A stretch of 44,844 nucleotides of DNA, taken from positions 1 to 44,844 of the forward strand of contig CALBTC010000019.1 in assembly GCA_937967805.1 (NCBI GenBank), given 5' to 3'. Made by a program: the position numbers and the translations under genes. Of this stretch, positions 32,853 through 41,268 are shown piece by piece (position 1 is the first letter of the stretch; each line of letters opens with the position of its first letter). Source of the DNA: an uncultured Anaerolineaceae bacterium. GTDB taxonomy: Bacteria > Chloroflexota > Anaerolineae > Promineifilales > Promineifilaceae. The notes beneath the pieces were generated by a model. It was not told the DNA's origin. It did no database searches and was given only the letters and a program-made list of their open reading frames with translations.

Positions 32853-34567
32853 GCGACGCCGATTTCCACCAACGGCAAGAGCGATCCCAGCTTTGGACCC
32901 TGTTCCGGCTGCGCGGCAAGCTGACGCTGCGCCAGTTTAGCCGCGAGAAGGGACGCATCATTGGCGCTATTGTGGTGCTATTGGTTTTTGGTCCGCTTGT
33001 TATCGGTGCAGCATTCGGCACGGCCACAGGCTATCGCGCTTTGGAAAACCAATGGCCCACCGCCTTGCTGGGCGGTGTGTTCGTGGCGATGTGGTTTATC
33101 TGGCTGGTTTTTCCCATCATTGCCACCTCTATTAATGAAAGTGCCGACATCACCCGCCTGCTCATCTTCCCCATCTCCCGCCGCGACCTCATCATGAGTA
33201 CGCTGCTGGGCACCCTGTTTGATTACCCCACCTACCTGATGCTGCCGCTGTTTGCGGCCGCTTTCATCGGCTTTGGTTTTACCAGCGCTTTGCCCGTGGT
33301 CATTTTGGCCATTTTGCTGAGCTACGGCCACATGGTGCTCATCGGACAGTTCATCACGGTGGCCATTGGCGGCATTTTGCAAAGCCGCCGCTTTCGTGAT
33401 GTGGCCATTATCGTTTTTTCGCTGCTGGGCAGCTCGTGCTACTTTATCAATCTGGCCTTCCAAAGCGGCATGGAGCGGTTGATGGATTCGCTTTCTTTAC
33501 AGGAAGAAGAAGTATTTGCCGAGGCGTTTGCCAACTGGCAGCCGCTGAACGTGCTGCAATGGTTTCCCACCGGGGCACCGGCGCGGGCGGTGGAACAGGC
33601 GCTGGATGGATCGTGGTTGACGGCCGTACTCTGGCTGGGGTATTCGGCCGTTTTGCTAGTCGGGCTCACCTGGGTCTGGTTCCAGGCGATGAACCGGCTG
33701 GCCACCGGCGGCGGTTTCCTCATTGGCGGACGGCCGCAGCAAAAGCAAGAAAAAGAAAAACGCATCAAACAAACAACAGGCCGCCGCTCCCCGTTGGATT
33801 GGCTGCCGGATGATTTGGCCATGCTGGTGGGCAAGGAGCTGCGCTCGGCGTGGCGTGTCCCTCAACGCCGGGTGGGGCTGCTGCAAGGGCTGCTACTGCC
33901 GCTGTTCATGATGGGGCCATTTTTATTCTCGGCCGATTTTTCCGGTGGGGTTTCGTCCCTGCCGAGCTGGTTTGGCTTGTCGATGCCCTTGTATGCGCTC
34001 TTTTTATTCTGGTCCACCTCGCAAAACATGCTGGCCTGGGAAGGACGCGGCCTGCCGTCGCTGCTGCTCACGCCGCAGCCGCGCTGGCGGCTGTTTTTGG
34101 CCAAGGGCCTGGTTTTTTTGCTCATTGCCGGCATTCCGTACCTGATTGTTGGCGGCGCAGTCTCCCTGATATTACGGGATTCGATCACCGTTTTTGGCGT
34201 CATTACCGGTTTGGGCATGGGCGTTGCGGCTTTGGCGGTAACGGCCGTTGCCTCCGTCCTCTTCCCCATTCCTATCAACCTGGAAGCTAAGCGCACCCGC
34301 GGCGCTTTTCAATCCGGCGGCAACTTTAAAACCGGGTGTGCCACGATAACCCTGGTGCCCATTAGCATTGCTGTGGTGAATTTACCGGCAGCTGGAATGT
34401 TGGGTGGAGGCTTTTACTTTAACTTGCCCTGGCTGGCGGCGGCTGGTGCCCTATTCAGCCTGGTTTACGGCACGGGTATTCTGTACGCGGGCAGCCGGTT
34501 GGCCGGGAATTTACTAATGGAACGCGAACCAGAACTGGTCGCCACCATGCAGCTGCCGGATGAATAG
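32840..34567 (+). CDS. ABC transporter permease (ABC-2-like)
   Basis: The 575-residue protein has an N-terminal cytoplasmic segment and about twelve hydrophobic segments in two halves joined by a charged loop (about 295-315, QQKQEKEKRIKQ). This is typical of large exporter permeases of the ABC-2 class. Cytoplasmic strips such as ITRLLIFPISRRDLI and LPSLLLTPQPRWRLFLAKG are the coupling segments seen in this class. It pairs with the overlapping ATPase gene. A 19-bp inverted repeat follows the stop. The exported substrate is unknown. Confidence 0.85.
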   Translation: MAQLSDADFHQRQERSQLWTLFRLRGKLTLRQFSREKGRIIGAIVVLLVFGPLVIGAAFGTATGYRALENQWPTALLGGVFVAMWFIWLVFPIIATSINESADITRLLIFPISRRDLIMSTLLGTLFDYPTYLMLPLFAAAFIGFGFTSALPVVILAILLSYGHMVLIGQFITVAIGGILQSRRFRDVAIIVFSLLGSSCYFINLAFQSGMERLMDSLSLQEEEVFAEAFANWQPLNVLQWFPTGAPARAVEQALDGSWLTAVLWLGYSAVLLVGLTWVWFQAMNRLATGGGFLIGGRPQQKQEKEKRIKQTTGRRSPLDWLPDDLAMLVGKELRSAWRVPQRRVGLLQGLLLPLFMMGPFLFSADFSGGVSSLPSWFGLSMPLYALFLFWSTSQNMLAWEGRGLPSLLLTPQPRWRLFLAKGLVFLLIAGIPYLIVGGAVSLILRDSITVFGVITGLGMGVAALAVTAVASVLFPIPINLEAKRTRGAFQSGGNFKTGCATITLVPISIAVVNLPAAGMLGGGFYFNLPWLAAAGALFSLVYGTGILYAGSRLAGNLLMEREPELVATMQLPDE

Positions 34568-34571
34568 AATT

Positions 34572-34619
34572 GGTTGCTAGTGGCTGGTTGCTGGTACTAA
34601 CAACCAGCCACTAGCAACC
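34572..34619. repeat. 19-bp perfect inverted repeat, family I
   Basis: GGTTGCTAGTGGCTGGTTG (34572-34590) pairs with its exact inverse at 34601-34619, with a 10-base loop. It lies between the ABC permease stop and the DUF5996 ribosome binding site. Confidence 0.8.
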
Positions 34620-34644
34620 AGCCCCTAATCCCAAGGAGGTTCCG

Positions 34645-35460
34645 ATGTCTTTTTTTGCGCCCCTAACTGATTTTGAACCGACGCGCCAGACGCTGCATTT
34701 GTACAGCCAGGCGGCGGGCGTGATTCCCCGCGTGCACGGCATTGCCCACCCCAAATGGTGGCACATCAGCCTGAAACTGTGCCCGGATGGACTGACTACT
34801 GACAACATCCCGCTGCCTGGCGGTGGCGTGCTGGCGCTGCGGCTGGATTTGCACCAGCATCGCCTCGTCGTGGCCAGCAGCAGCGGCGAAACGAAGTCGG
34901 CGAGTCTGGCAGAGGGGATGACGGGCACGGAGATGGGGGAATGGGTGATTACGGCCGTTGCCCACTTCGGCTTAGAAAATGATTATCCCCGCGAACGATT
35001 CGCCAACGACGAGCCGCGCCAATACGATCCGGAGCAGGCTGAGCGCTTTTTTGGCGTGCTAACCAACGTGGCCCGCACCTTTGAAAAGCATCGCGCCACC
35101 CTGGAAGGGCCGGTCAGCCCGGTACAGGTTTGGCCCCACGGCTTCGACATTGCCTTTGAATGGTTTGGCAACCGGGTAGAGCGCAGCGAAGAGCATGGCG
35201 AGGTGCAGGAGTTTCCCTCACAGCTCAACCTGGGCTTTTACCCTGGTGGCGACCCGTACTTCTACTCCAATCCGTGGCCGTTTGAAGCCGACGAGCTGCT
35301 GGATAAGCCGCTGCCCGCCGGGGCCCAATGGCACACCGAAGGCTGGCAAGGCACCAAGCTGCCCTACAGCGAGCTGGTTGACCAACCAGATGCGGAGGAG
35401 AGGCTGCTCGAATATGCCAAAGCAGTTCACGAACTGGCGGCTCCTACGCTGACAGTTTAG
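34645..35460 (+). CDS. DUF5996 family protein
   Basis: The 271 residues match the DUF5996 family as I know it. It opens with TRQTLHLYSQAAGVIPR and then HPKWWHISLKLCPDGLTT, contains VWPHGFDIAFEWFGN near 168 (a possible metal or cofactor site with its histidines), and ends in a PYFYSNPWPFEADEL block. No reaction has been assigned to the family. AAGGAGG lies six bases before the ATG. It stands alone between two fold-back repeats, so context gives no hint. Confidence 0.75.
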   Translation: MSFFAPLTDFEPTRQTLHLYSQAAGVIPRVHGIAHPKWWHISLKLCPDGLTTDNIPLPGGGVLALRLDLHQHRLVVASSSGETKSASLAEGMTGTEMGEWVITAVAHFGLENDYPRERFANDEPRQYDPEQAERFFGVLTNVARTFEKHRATLEGPVSPVQVWPHGFDIAFEWFGNRVERSEEHGEVQEFPSQLNLGFYPGGDPYFYSNPWPFEADELLDKPLPAGAQWHTEGWQGTKLPYSELVDQPDAEERLLEYAKAVHELAAPTLTV

Positions 35461-35468
35461 AAAAAATA

Positions 35469-35552
35469 AATCACGAATTTAACGAATGGACGAATGAGAC
35501 GAATAAAACTAAAAAAATTCGTGCCATTCGTTTATTCGTGCCATTCGTGATT
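35469..35552. repeat. Fold-back repeat, family D (cgaat/attcg)
   Basis: Left units acgaattt, cgaatgga and gacgaat face ttcgtgcc, attcgttt and attcgtgatt on the right. A sister copy is at 18451-18532. The lon promoter starts 38 bases downstream. Confidence 0.75.
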
Positions 35553-35589
35553 GCTTTTAGAATAACGATTAACTGATACTTCTGTTTCA

Positions 35590-35619
35590 TCGACAACTTC
35601 CCCTGCTTTCCACTATAAT
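35590..35619 (+). promoter_or_regulatory. Promoter of the Lon-family protease gene
   Basis: TCGACA (35590-35595), an 18-base spacer and TATAAT (35614-35619). The start codon is 42 bases beyond the box and is preceded by GGAG, so this transcript has a normal leader. Confidence 0.6.
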
Positions 35620-35660
35620 CCACCCACTTTTTTAGTAGAACTGATTTTGTGGAGAAATGA

Positions 35661-38066
35661 ATGACCAAATCTAAAGCAGCGGCCAGGAAGAGCGAAACGG
35701 CCGTTCCCGCACTAACCCCCGACAAACTACGCCAAATCTGCCAGACAGACAGATTCACCTTTAGCAGCACGGCCGAACTCCAGGCCGAAACGCAAATCAT
35801 TGGCCAGCCGCGCGGCACGCGGTCCATCGCTTTTGGCATCGGCATTGCCAGCCACGGCTACAACATTTACGCGCTGGGCGCGCACGGTACCGGCCGGGCC
35901 ACCGCCATCGAGCATTATTTGCAGCAGCAAACCAAAAGCGCCCCTGTGCCTGACGACTGGATTTACGTCCATAACTTTGCTATTCCCCACCAACCGCGGG
36001 CCATTGCTCTGCCCGCCGGGCAGGGGGCCAAATTCAAGGCGCGCATGTCCCGCCTGATTACCGATTTGCGCCAGGATTTGCCCCAGGCGTTTGACACCGA
36101 TTCTTACCGCGAGACGATCAGCGGCGTGCAGGATGAATTTGAGCAGCAGCGCGGCGCATTGCTGCAGGCGCTCCAGCAAAAAGCGGCCGCACAAAACTTC
36201 GGCCTGATGCAAACGGCGTCCGGTTTCGCCATTGTGCCCCTTCAAAATGGCCAGCAGCTTTCTCAGGAGCAGATTCAGCAATTGCCTATCGAAACGCGGC
36301 AGGCGATGGAGCAGCAGGCGCAGAAATTGTCGGCCGAATTGGAAGCGGTAGCCTACCAGATTCATGAACTGGAGCGGCAGGCCCGGCAAAAGATGAAGCA
36401 GATTGACCGAGATGTGGCGAAGACGGCCGTACAACATCACTTCGACGACCTCAAAAGCGGCTACCCGGACGACGAAGAGATGCGCCTTTACCTGGATGAA
36501 GTGCAGGCTGACGTGATCAACCAGATCGACGATTTCACCTCGCCGGTAGACAGTCCGGAAGCGATCGATTTGAGCCGTTACGAGGTGAACGTGCTGGTCA
36601 ACAATGCCGAGACAAAAGGCGCGCCGGTTATCGTAGAAGCCAATCCCACCTACAACAACCTGTTTGGCCGGCTGGAATATGAAATGCAAAATGGGCTGCT
36701 GACCACCCATTTCACCAACATCAAATGCGGCAGCCTGCATAAGGCCAACGGCGGCTACCTCATCCTCAATGCCCATGACTTGTTCAAGCACCATGAGGCA
36801 TGGGAGGCGCTCAAGCGGGCCGTCAAATCTGAGGAAATCTCTGTGCAGCCGGCAGCGTTCATGAATAATGGCCAGGTGCTGGCCAAAACGCTGGACCCGG
36901 AACCAATTCCGCTGCATCTAAAAATCATCATGACCGGCAGCGTGGGATTGTATTACGCGCTGTTTGATCAGGACGAGGATTTCCAGAGCCTGTTTAAGGT
37001 GCGGGCCGATTTTGACTCCACCATGCCGCGCGATGAGGCGGCGGAGCTGGCCTATGCCAACTTTATTGCCAACCGCTGCCATCAGGAAGGGCTGCTCCAT
37101 TTTGAACCCACGGCCGTTGCCAAAATCGTTGAATATGGTTCCCGGCTGGCTGAAGACAAGCGCAAGCTCAGCACCCTGTTTGGCATGGTGGCCGATCTGG
37201 TGCGGGAAGCGAGCTACTGGGCGGGGATGAACGGCCGTTCCCTGGTCATTGCCCAAGACGTGCAGGAAGCGCTCACGGAACGCACCGAGCGGGCCAACCG
37301 GCTGGAAGAAGATATGTTTGAGCAGTTTCTGGACGGCACCATTTTTATTGCCACCGAAGGCGGCGTGGTGGGCCAGGTCAACGGCCTCTCCGTCATGGAC
37401 ACAGGGGATTACTCCTTTGGCCTGCCGGGGCGCATCACCGCCCGCACCTTCATGGGAGACGATGGCGTTATCCACATCGAGCGGGAAACGGAAATGTCCG
37501 GCCCCATTCACGAGAAAGGGGTGCTGACGCTCAACGGCTACCTGGGCGGCACCTACGCCCAGCGCCAGCCGCTCACCCTCACCGCCAGTCTGACCTTTGA
37601 GCAAAATTACAGCGGCATCGACGGCGACAGCGCCTCCTCCACCGAGCTGTATGCCCTGCTCTCCAGCCTGAGCGAGATTCCCATCAAACAATCAGTGGCC
37701 GTCACCGGCTCCGTCAACCAGCGCGGTGAAATCCAGCCCATTGGCGGCGTGAATGAGAAAATCGAGGGCTTTTTCCGGCTGTGCCAGTCGCGCGGGCTTA
37801 CCGGTGAGCAAGGGGTGATGATTCCGGCCAGCAACATTGAGAATTTGATGCTGCACGAGCGGGTGGTAACGGCCGTTACCGAAGGCAAATTCCACATCTG
37901 GCCTATCAACACGCTGGACGAAGGAATTGAGCTGCTGATGGGCTCACCGGCCGGACAACGGCAAAAAGACGGCCGTTACCCCGCAGGCACCGTGCACCAC
38001 GCCGTACAGGCCCGCCTGCTGCAATTGGCCGAAGAGCTCAACAAATTCGGCGAAGACGACGATTAA
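35661..38066 (+). CDS. Lon-like ATP-dependent protease (AAA_32 / LonB-YcbZ type)
   Basis: The 801-residue protein belongs to the Lon relatives with an AAA_32 domain. The phosphate loop is GAHGTGRATAI, with Arg79 where Walker A has lysine, as is usual in this subgroup. A coiled-coil insertion (about 150-260) lies within the ATPase part. The C-terminal S16 protease domain has Ser657 (GIDGDSASSTELY) and Lys700 (GGVNEKIEGFF), a 43-residue spacing like Lon's dyad. It degrades proteins in the cytoplasm; its targets are unknown. GGAG lies six bases before the ATG. Its last four bases overlap the convergent glycosyltransferase gene. At least six octamers occur within. Confidence 0.9.
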   Translation: MTKSKAAARKSETAVPALTPDKLRQICQTDRFTFSSTAELQAETQIIGQPRGTRSIAFGIGIASHGYNIYALGAHGTGRATAIEHYLQQQTKSAPVPDDWIYVHNFAIPHQPRAIALPAGQGAKFKARMSRLITDLRQDLPQAFDTDSYRETISGVQDEFEQQRGALLQALQQKAAAQNFGLMQTASGFAIVPLQNGQQLSQEQIQQLPIETRQAMEQQAQKLSAELEAVAYQIHELERQARQKMKQIDRDVAKTAVQHHFDDLKSGYPDDEEMRLYLDEVQADVINQIDDFTSPVDSPEAIDLSRYEVNVLVNNAETKGAPVIVEANPTYNNLFGRLEYEMQNGLLTTHFTNIKCGSLHKANGGYLILNAHDLFKHHEAWEALKRAVKSEEISVQPAAFMNNGQVLAKTLDPEPIPLHLKIIMTGSVGLYYALFDQDEDFQSLFKVRADFDSTMPRDEAAELAYANFIANRCHQEGLLHFEPTAVAKIVEYGSRLAEDKRKLSTLFGMVADLVREASYWAGMNGRSLVIAQDVQEALTERTERANRLEEDMFEQFLDGTIFIATEGGVVGQVNGLSVMDTGDYSFGLPGRITARTFMGDDGVIHIERETEMSGPIHEKGVLTLNGYLGGTYAQRQPLTLTASLTFEQNYSGIDGDSASSTELYALLSSLSEIPIKQSVAVTGSVNQRGEIQPIGGVNEKIEGFFRLCQSRGLTGEQGVMIPASNIENLMLHERVVTAVTEGKFHIWPINTLDEGIELLMGSPAGQRQKDGRYPAGTVHHAVQARLLQLAEELNKFGEDDD

Positions 38067-39211
38067 CTGCCTTCATAAATGGGCAGCAAACGCGCTGACA
38101 GACGGTCCCAGCGGAAATGTTCGGCAATGTGGCTTTGGGCTCTGGCGGAAAGTTGAGCCTGCCGCTCTGGATTTTGCAGTAGGTTGATGATCTCATTCGT
38201 GATGCCCACGACGTCGCCGGTGGGAAATGTGGTTCCGTTACGGCCGTTCACCACATATTCCGGCACCTGCCCCACCGCTTCGGCCACCACCGGCACGCCC
38301 ACGGCCAGCATGTCGGCCAGCTTCACCGGGCATTTGGTACGGTTGAGCAGCGTATCTTCCATCAGGTAAAGGCCCACGTGCGCCTGGGCCAGCAGCGCCG
38401 GCAACTCGTCCAGTTCCACCCAGCCTGCATCCTCAATAGCATCCCAAATCCCCGCTGCCTCTGCCTGCTGCCGGAAATTGGCGGCATCCTCTTCATACAA
38501 ACCGGCCCCAATCATGAGAATACGTAACTGGGGAACGGTCGTTCGCACCCCCCGCAAAATTTCCACCAGCCGCCCCGTATCAAACTCAAACAACCGGCTA
38601 TAAACCAACACCGTCGGCTGACTGCTGACTGATAACTGCTTACTGATTACCGAATACCGAATACCGGGCCCATTCGGCACATAAACCACCCGCTCCGGCG
38701 GCAGGCCCATCCCCCAGGCCAGGGTTTGCAAGGCGCGGCTGGCGACGGTGAGGGCGTGGCAGTGGCGCATCCCCCACTGTTCCTGCCAGGCAAAAAAGCG
38801 CTTTTGCAGCGGCGAGTAAGGCGCCCGCTTATTCCAGCCGCCCCAGCCTTCCCAATCGTCTGTGTCCATGATGAGACGCAGGCGGGAGCGATGAAACTGC
38901 CACAGCCACCAGGCCACCAGCCCGCTGTACGCCTTTGGCTTGAAGCAGTGGACTACGTCCGGCTGCCAACTGAGCAGTTCGCGCAACAATTGTCGGGTAA
39001 TGCCCAACGTGCCGCCGTCAAGCGGCACGTAGCGCAGCGCAACTCCATCGATCTGCCAGCTTTTGTCGGCTTCATCGGGGGTTTGCCAGGGGGGCATGAA
39101 CAGTTTGACGGCGTGACCTTTTTGGGCGAACGGCCGTGCCAATCCCAATGCCCGGCTGGCCATCGTCTTGTTGGGATGCAGGCCAAACGGCCCAACCATT
39201 GCAATGCGCAT
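38063..39211 (-). CDS. Glycosyltransferase, GT4-like, with a repeat-coded insert
   Basis: The 382-residue GT-B protein has the acceptor domain MRIAMVGPFGLHPNKTMASR with ALGLARPF, and the donor half with LVYSRLFEFDTGRLVEIL near 203, GWVELDELPALLAQAHVGLYLM and PVKLADMLAVGVPVVA near 300. This places it in the GT4 group of retaining transferases. Residues 184-198 (RYSVISKQLSVSSQ and one flanking residue) are encoded by a family-H intergenic repeat that has entered the gene in frame between the two domains. The gene may be cotranscribed with the upstream plsC, from which a family-G repeat separates it. The sugar and acceptor are unknown. Confidence 0.85.
   Translation of the reverse strand: MRIAMVGPFGLHPNKTMASRALGLARPFAQKGHAVKLFMPPWQTPDEADKSWQIDGVALRYVPLDGGTLGITRQLLRELLSWQPDVVHCFKPKAYSGLVAWWLWQFHRSRLRLIMDTDDWEGWGGWNKRAPYSPLQKRFFAWQEQWGMRHCHALTVASRALQTLAWGMGLPPERVVYVPNGPGIRYSVISKQLSVSSQPTVLVYSRLFEFDTGRLVEILRGVRTTVPQLRILMIGAGLYEEDAANFRQQAEAAGIWDAIEDAGWVELDELPALLAQAHVGLYLMEDTLLNRTKCPVKLADMLAVGVPVVAEAVGQVPEYVVNGRNGTTFPTGDVVGITNEIINLLQNPERQAQLSARAQSHIAEHFRWDRLSARLLPIYEGS
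38618..38662. repeat. Family-H repeat inside a coding region
   Basis: The tactgattaccgaataccg and tgactgataactgctt type units match the intergenic repeat near 12640-12720 and 21187-21222. Here they are read in frame as an interdomain insert of the glycosyltransferase. Confidence 0.7.
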
Positions 39212-39216
39212 GGGGC

Positions 39217-39285
39217 AGAGATTGGAGACTGGAGATTGGAGATTAACGACCTCTCACAATCTCCAATCTCTAATCGCCAATCTCC
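39217..39285. repeat. Fold-back repeat, family G (gagattggagatt)
   Basis: Left units gagattggagactgg and agattggagatt face caatctccaatctc and gccaatctcc. Its right end supplies the final codons EIGD and the stop of plsC. A one-sided copy at 5241-5272 ends the debranching enzyme gene in the same residues. Confidence 0.75.
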
Positions 39286-39968
39286 TTTTCCAGCAAATCA
39301 GATTTCGCATCCAATAATTCTTGCAACTTTGGATGATCGGCATAAACGCCCCGGTACTTGGGCGGCAGCAGGGTGGCGATGCGGCACATCATCTCATCGG
39401 TGCTTTGCTGCAAGAATTCGTCCCGGTTTTGGCGCGGCATCATCGGCAGCGTGAAGGGCTCGCCGACGCGAATCGTGATATCCAGCCGCCGCAAGCGCCG
39501 CAGCCGCCGGACCACTTCTTGATCCTCCGTACCCACGATGGACATGGGAATAATGGGCACGCCGGTTTTAGCGGCCAAATAAGCGGCCCCTGGTTTGCCC
39601 GGCTGCATCTGCACCGTTGGGCTGCGCGTACCTTCGGGGGCGATGGCGGCAATCCGGCCCGCCTTGAGCCGTTTTTGCACTTCACGCAGCGCCCGGAAAT
39701 CGGGATTGTGCCGGTCGAGCCAGAGTGCATCCAGCTTGCGCGCCAGCCAGCGCCAAATTGCATATGCCCGGTATTTCTCGGCAATCATTAAAATCACATC
39801 ATCCCGCGGGGCTAAAACGACAGCCAACATCGCATCCAGCCGGCCCAAATGGTTGCTCACTGCCAGACAGCCGCCGCTGGCCGGAATGCGCTCTATATTT
39901 CGCACCTCAATCCGGGCAATCACCCGCAAAATGAGACGAGACACGAAACGTACAGTTTTGAGAAACAT
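39270..39968 (-). CDS. plsC: 1-acyl-glycerol-3-phosphate acyltransferase-like (PlsC)
   Basis: The 232-residue protein has an N-terminal hydrophobic stretch and the acyltransferase boxes NHLGRLD (NHxxxxD form, near 39-45), APEGTRS near 118 and VPIIPMSIVG near 140. It would transfer an acyl chain to lysophosphatidic acid or a related acceptor at the inner membrane face. The ATG follows a -10 box by six bases without a ribosome binding site. The adjacent glycosyltransferase on the same strand suggests glycolipid or phospholipid synthesis. Family membership is certain; the exact acceptor is not. Confidence 0.85.
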   Translation of the reverse strand: MFLKTVRFVSRLILRVIARIEVRNIERIPASGGCLAVSNHLGRLDAMLAVVLAPRDDVILMIAEKYRAYAIWRWLARKLDALWLDRHNPDFRALREVQKRLKAGRIAAIAPEGTRSPTVQMQPGKPGAAYLAAKTGVPIIPMSIVGTEDQEVVRRLRRLRRLDITIRVGEPFTLPMMPRQNRDEFLQQSTDEMMCRIATLLPPKYRGVYADHPKLQELLDAKSDLLEKEIGD

Positions 39969-39974
39969 AACAAA

Positions 39975-40002
39975 ATTATATACCCTCTCTGGCCTGGCAC
40001 AA
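39975..40002 (-). promoter_or_regulatory. Promoter of plsC (leaderless)
   Basis: On the minus strand TTGTGC (39997-40002), 16 bases, TATAAT (39975-39980), then six bases to the ATG at 39968. Transcription would begin at the start codon. Confidence 0.6.
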
Positions 40003-40074
40003 GTTCAGCAATGCCAAATTAAAGTAAGGCAGGTAAACTACTGAGAGTCAGTGGTAATAAGTGAAAAGTGATAA

Positions 40075-41115
40075 GTGAAAAGTTTGAGTGAGCCACAATA
40101 CACCATATCTTTCCGTAGGGTTTGGAAGATATTTGGGCCAAATCCTGATGGGGTACGGCCGTTACTCAACCGGGGCCTCTCGCGTGCCGACATTTTGGCC
40201 CAAACCGGCCACGTCATTGCTGTGCGGGACGTCTCATTTGACGTGCGGCCGGGCGAGATTTTTGTGGTGATGGGTCTCTCCGGCAGCGGCAAATCGACGC
40301 TCATTCGCTGCCTTTCCCGGCTGATTGAACCGACCGAAGGCGAAATCATTGTCGATGGGCAAAACGTGGTCGATTTTGACGCTGCCCAACTGCGCAAACT
40401 GCGCCGCCACAAAATGAGCATGGTGTTCCAGCGCTTTGGCCTCTTCCCTCACCGCACCATTTTAGACAACGTCAGCTATGGTTTAGAAATCCAGGGCATT
40501 AAAAAAGCGCCGCGGCACGACCACGCCCGGCAGGTGCTGGAGATGGTAGGCCTCAAGGGGTGGGAGCAGCATTATCCGCACGAGCTCAGCGGCGGGATGC
40601 AGCAGCGCGTTGGTCTGGCCCGCGCGCTGGCCGTCGATCCGGAAATCTTGCTGTGCGACGAACCGTTCAGCGCCCTGGACCCGCTCATCCGGCGCGAGAT
40701 GCAGGATGAGCTGCTGCGGCTGCAAAAAAGGCTCAACAAGACGCTGGTTTTCATTACCCACGACTTTTTGGAAGCGATTAAGCTGGGCCACCACATTGCC
40801 ATCATGAAGGACGGCGAAATTGTGCAGGTGGGCAAGCCGGAAGAAATTGTGGCCCATCCGGTGAACGATTACGTACGCGAATTCACCCGCGACGTGCCCC
40901 GCGTCAAGATTCTCACCGCCAAAACGATCATGACGGTCGCCGCCACAGATTCCGGCAGCGATCACGTCTCGGTCCATGCCGACACCAACCTGGAGAAGCT
41001 CATTGGCCTGACGGCCGTTTCCGACGATCCGCTGGTGGTGCTGGATGATGAGGGCTGCGTGATTGGCATGGTGAACCGGACGGCCGTTTTGCAGGCGCTG
41101 TCAGAAAGTAATTGA
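40075..41115 (+). CDS. Glycine betaine/proline ABC transporter, ATP-binding protein (ProV/OpuAA type)
   Basis: The 346-residue ATPase resembles ProV. It has the characteristic N-terminal VWKIFGPNPDG block, Walker A GLSGSGKST, signature LSGGMQQRVGLARAL, Walker B ILLCDEPFSALDP and switch histidine FITHDF. The C-terminal 70 residues look like one complete or two partial CBS segments (VVLDDEGCVIGMVNRTAVLQAL), as in ionic-strength-sensing OpuA. The GTG at 40075 lies inside a half copy of the gtgaaaagt repeat and has no ribosome binding site; a TTG at 40084 is an alternative. It works with the ProW and ProX proteins encoded nearby in compatible-solute uptake. Confidence 0.9.
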   Translation: MKSLSEPQYTISFRRVWKIFGPNPDGVRPLLNRGLSRADILAQTGHVIAVRDVSFDVRPGEIFVVMGLSGSGKSTLIRCLSRLIEPTEGEIIVDGQNVVDFDAAQLRKLRRHKMSMVFQRFGLFPHRTILDNVSYGLEIQGIKKAPRHDHARQVLEMVGLKGWEQHYPHELSGGMQQRVGLARALAVDPEILLCDEPFSALDPLIRREMQDELLRLQKRLNKTLVFITHDFLEAIKLGHHIAIMKDGEIVQVGKPEEIVAHPVNDYVREFTRDVPRVKILTAKTIMTVAATDSGSDHVSVHADTNLEKLIGLTAVSDDPLVVLDDEGCVIGMVNRTAVLQALSESN

Positions 41116-41153
41116 GTTTGATAATTGGCACGATGTTTTTAAAGACCTTTTTA

Positions 41154-41249
41154 GGAACACAGAGTTGCGCAGAGGTGGCGCAGAGTTACACAGAGAAAAG
41201 AATAAAACTCTGTGTAACTCCGTGGTTTCTCTGTGCCCCTCTGTGTTCC
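41154..41249. repeat. Fold-back repeat, family B (cacagag/ctctgtg)
   Basis: The arms ggaacacagag (41154-41164) and ctctgtgttcc (41239-41249) enclose further cacagag and ctctgtg units, making a long hairpin between proV and proW. It may uncouple the expression of the two genes. The proW ribosome binding site starts eight bases later. Confidence 0.75.
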
Positions 41250-41268
41250 GCTTTTTCGGAGGCCAATT

